Below are positions 51,629-53,004 of a DNA stretch of 53,004 nucleotides, in pieces. The position numbers and the translations under genes were made by a program. Each line of letters starts with the position of its first letter. Positions within the stretch are counted from its first letter, which is position 1. This DNA comes from Nocardia asiatica NBRC 100129 (GTDB lineage: Bacteria > Actinomycetota > Actinomycetes > Mycobacteriales > Mycobacteriaceae). The notes below the pieces were generated by a model that saw only the letters and a list, made by a program, of their open reading frames with translations, was not told the origin of the DNA and did no database searches. Location: the NCBI RefSeq assembly GCF_000308415.1, contig NZ_BAFS01000210.1:1-53004 (forward strand), read 5' to 3'.

Positions 51629-52954
51629 TCACATTCCGACGAAATCGATGATCGGCCCCGGATAGTCGGCCGGATCGACACCGGCGCGCCATGGTCGATG
51701 GATGCTCGCGCCGGGCAGGTGCGCGAGTTCGGGAACCCAGCGCCGCACGTACGCGCCGTCCGGGTCGTAGCGTTCGGCTTGGCGCAGCGGGTTCAGCACC
51801 CGGTTCGGCCTGGTGTCGGTACCGGTACCGGCCACCCACTGCCAGTTGAGCTGGTTGTTCGCCAAATCGCCGTCCACCAGCCAGCGCAGGAAATGCTCCG
51901 CGCCGACCCGCCAGTCGACGCGCAGCGACTTTGTCAGGAAGCTGCCGGTGATCAGCCGCGCCCGGTTGTGCATCCAGCCCTCCGCGCGCAGCTGCCGCAT
52001 TCCGGCGTCCACGATCGGATGGCCGGTGCGCCCCTCCCGCCAAGCGTCGACGGCCTGCTGGTCCTCGCGCCAGCGGATCGCACGCTCGCGATAGTCCGAC
52101 CAGGCCGCGGACGGTCGGGCGGCAAGCAGTTGGTGATGGAAATCGCGCCAGGCCAGTTGCCGGGCGAACGCATGCCCGCCCTCGGTGCACATGTCCACCC
52201 GATGCACCAGCTCCACTGGGGACACACACCCGAAATGCAGATAGGGCGACAGCCGCGAGGTGGCGTCGGCGGCGAGATCGTCGTTGTCACGCGCGTATTG
52301 CTCGATCGGCCCGGACAGCCAGTCCCGCAGGATCTTCCTTCCCGTGGTCTCACCGCCGACGGCCAGGCGGGGGGAGGTCGGGCCCGCGCACAGTTCCGCC
52401 GCGTCCGGCAGCGGCAAGCTCGACACCCGGGGCACCGTGAGATCACGCGGCTTGCCGAGCGGCTTGCGTTGTGGCGCCTCCGACCAGCGCCGGAAATACG
52501 GGCTGAAGACGGCGAAGTGGTCGCGCCCGGTGGCGGGCAGCAGCGACTCCGGGTCGGCGGCGGTGATGGTGGCGGGATGCGTGTGCAGCAGACAGTCGCG
52601 GCGCGCCAGACGCTCCCGCAGGGCGCGTTCCCGGCGGCGGCTGTAGCCGCTGACATCGGCGGCCACGTGCACGCTATCGGCGTGCACCTGCGCGACCACC
52701 CGGTCGACCTCCGCGGCCACGTCGCCACGGCGCAGGACCAGACCGCCGCCGACGGCCCGCAATTCGTCGTCCAGCTCGGCGAGCGCCGCGCACAGGAACC
52801 GGGCGCGGTTCGGCGCGGCGAAGCGGCCGGAGAGAATGGCGTCGTCGAGGACGAACAGCGGTACCACCGCCGCACCCTCCCGGTGTGCGGCGGTGAGCGC
52901 CGGATTGTCCCGCACCCGCAGGTCGCGGGTGAACAGAGCGACGGTGACGGTCAT
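51629..52954 (-). CDS. phr: Deoxyribodipyrimidine photolyase
   Basis: This reads as 441 residues from an ATG at 52954. The N-terminal antenna domain (VALFTRDLRVRDNPALTAAH, VPLFVLDDAIL) and the FAD domain (TSRLSPYLHFGCVSPVELV, FARQLAWRDFHHQLL, GHPIVDAGMRQLRAEGWMHN, DLANNQLNWQWVAGTGTD) are complete. The conserved WRDF and the Trp-rich electron path are kept. It repairs cyclobutane pyrimidine dimers using blue light. It stands at the right edge of the window with 50 bp left beyond its start. Confidence 0.93.
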   Translation of the reverse strand: MTVTVALFTRDLRVRDNPALTAAHREGAAVVPLFVLDDAILSGRFAAPNRARFLCAALAELDDELRAVGGGLVLRRGDVAAEVDRVVAQVHADSVHVAADVSGYSRRRERALRERLARRDCLLHTHPATITAADPESLLPATGRDHFAVFSPYFRRWSEAPQRKPLGKPRDLTVPRVSSLPLPDAAELCAGPTSPRLAVGGETTGRKILRDWLSGPIEQYARDNDDLAADATSRLSPYLHFGCVSPVELVHRVDMCTEGGHAFARQLAWRDFHHQLLAARPSAAWSDYRERAIRWREDQQAVDAWREGRTGHPIVDAGMRQLRAEGWMHNRARLITGSFLTKSLRVDWRVGAEHFLRWLVDGDLANNQLNWQWVAGTGTDTRPNRVLNPLRQAERYDPDGAYVRRWVPELAHLPGASIHRPWRAGVDPADYPGPIIDFVGM

Positions 52955-53004
52955 CGGACGCGCTTCCCCCGCGCGCCACCGTCGCTCACCATCGAACCTC
53001 TTCG

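Overview
The window is a stretch of GC-rich actinobacterial chromosome. Codon use, the SARP regulator, a mycofactocin-type short-chain dehydrogenase, XRE-TPR regulators and heavy ATGA/GTGA gene overlaps all point to Corynebacteriales. Nocardia or a close relative is my best guess, made from gene content rather than any database search. No rRNA, tRNA, CRISPR array or transposase was seen.

Positions 1-11650 form an accessory zone. It begins with the tail of a truncated gene and its terminator, then a leftward string of poorly known genes that includes a frameshifted nuclease-like coiled-coil gene. A small two-gene module (a Cys-rich protein overlapping a helical protein by 4 nt) occurs twice, at 2486-3126 and 8611-9239. 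Each copy is divergent from an XRE-TPR regulator. The first regulator is broken by one in-frame amber codon. Between the copies lie a 5-formyltetrahydrofolate cyclo-ligase homologue, a third XRE-TPR regulator preceded by paired AGTGGCA repeats, and an arsR/arsI divergent pair with two inverted operators. The zone ends in a 23-bp-period tandem repeat.

Positions 11644-31884 are mostly metabolic. They hold a galactokinase / sodium:solute symporter operon; a pyruvoyl arginine decarboxylase - GNAT-like - GGDEF operon; and a TetR-controlled catabolic operon (flavin monooxygenase, serine hydrolase, zinc alcohol dehydrogenase, acyl-CoA ligase, amidohydrolase, alpha/beta hydrolase). After these come a DoxX-like protein with an LEA-like 11-residue repeat tail, a STAS protein, a mycofactocin-type SDR and a methyltransferase.

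Positions 32083-46340 are a type II (aromatic) polyketide gene cluster. A SARP activator is followed by a leftward pair for acetyl-CoA carboxylase (biotin carboxylase and a fused AccD-AccA carboxyltransferase). Divergent from these is a tightly coupled set: KS-alpha, chain-length factor, ACP, didomain aromatase/cyclase, metallo-beta-lactamase cyclase, FAD monooxygenase and alpha/beta hydrolase. The core order matches actI-1,2,3 / actVII / actIV of actinorhodin. The biotin carrier protein and an ActIII-type ketoreductase lie further right, so all carboxylase subunits flank the PKS. A textbook 11-bp-spaced SARP heptamer pair sits in the KS promoter. The CLF gate residues predict an octaketide. 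An HxlR/DUF5519/lipocalin-like group interrupts the right half.

Positions 46440-53004 show decay and small genes: a two-component system with an internally deleted response regulator and a frameshifted kinase, a TetR and a membrane gene colliding head to head, a PIG-L deacetylase, a 41-bp palindrome, a probable 26-residue hydrophobic peptide and a DNA photolyase.
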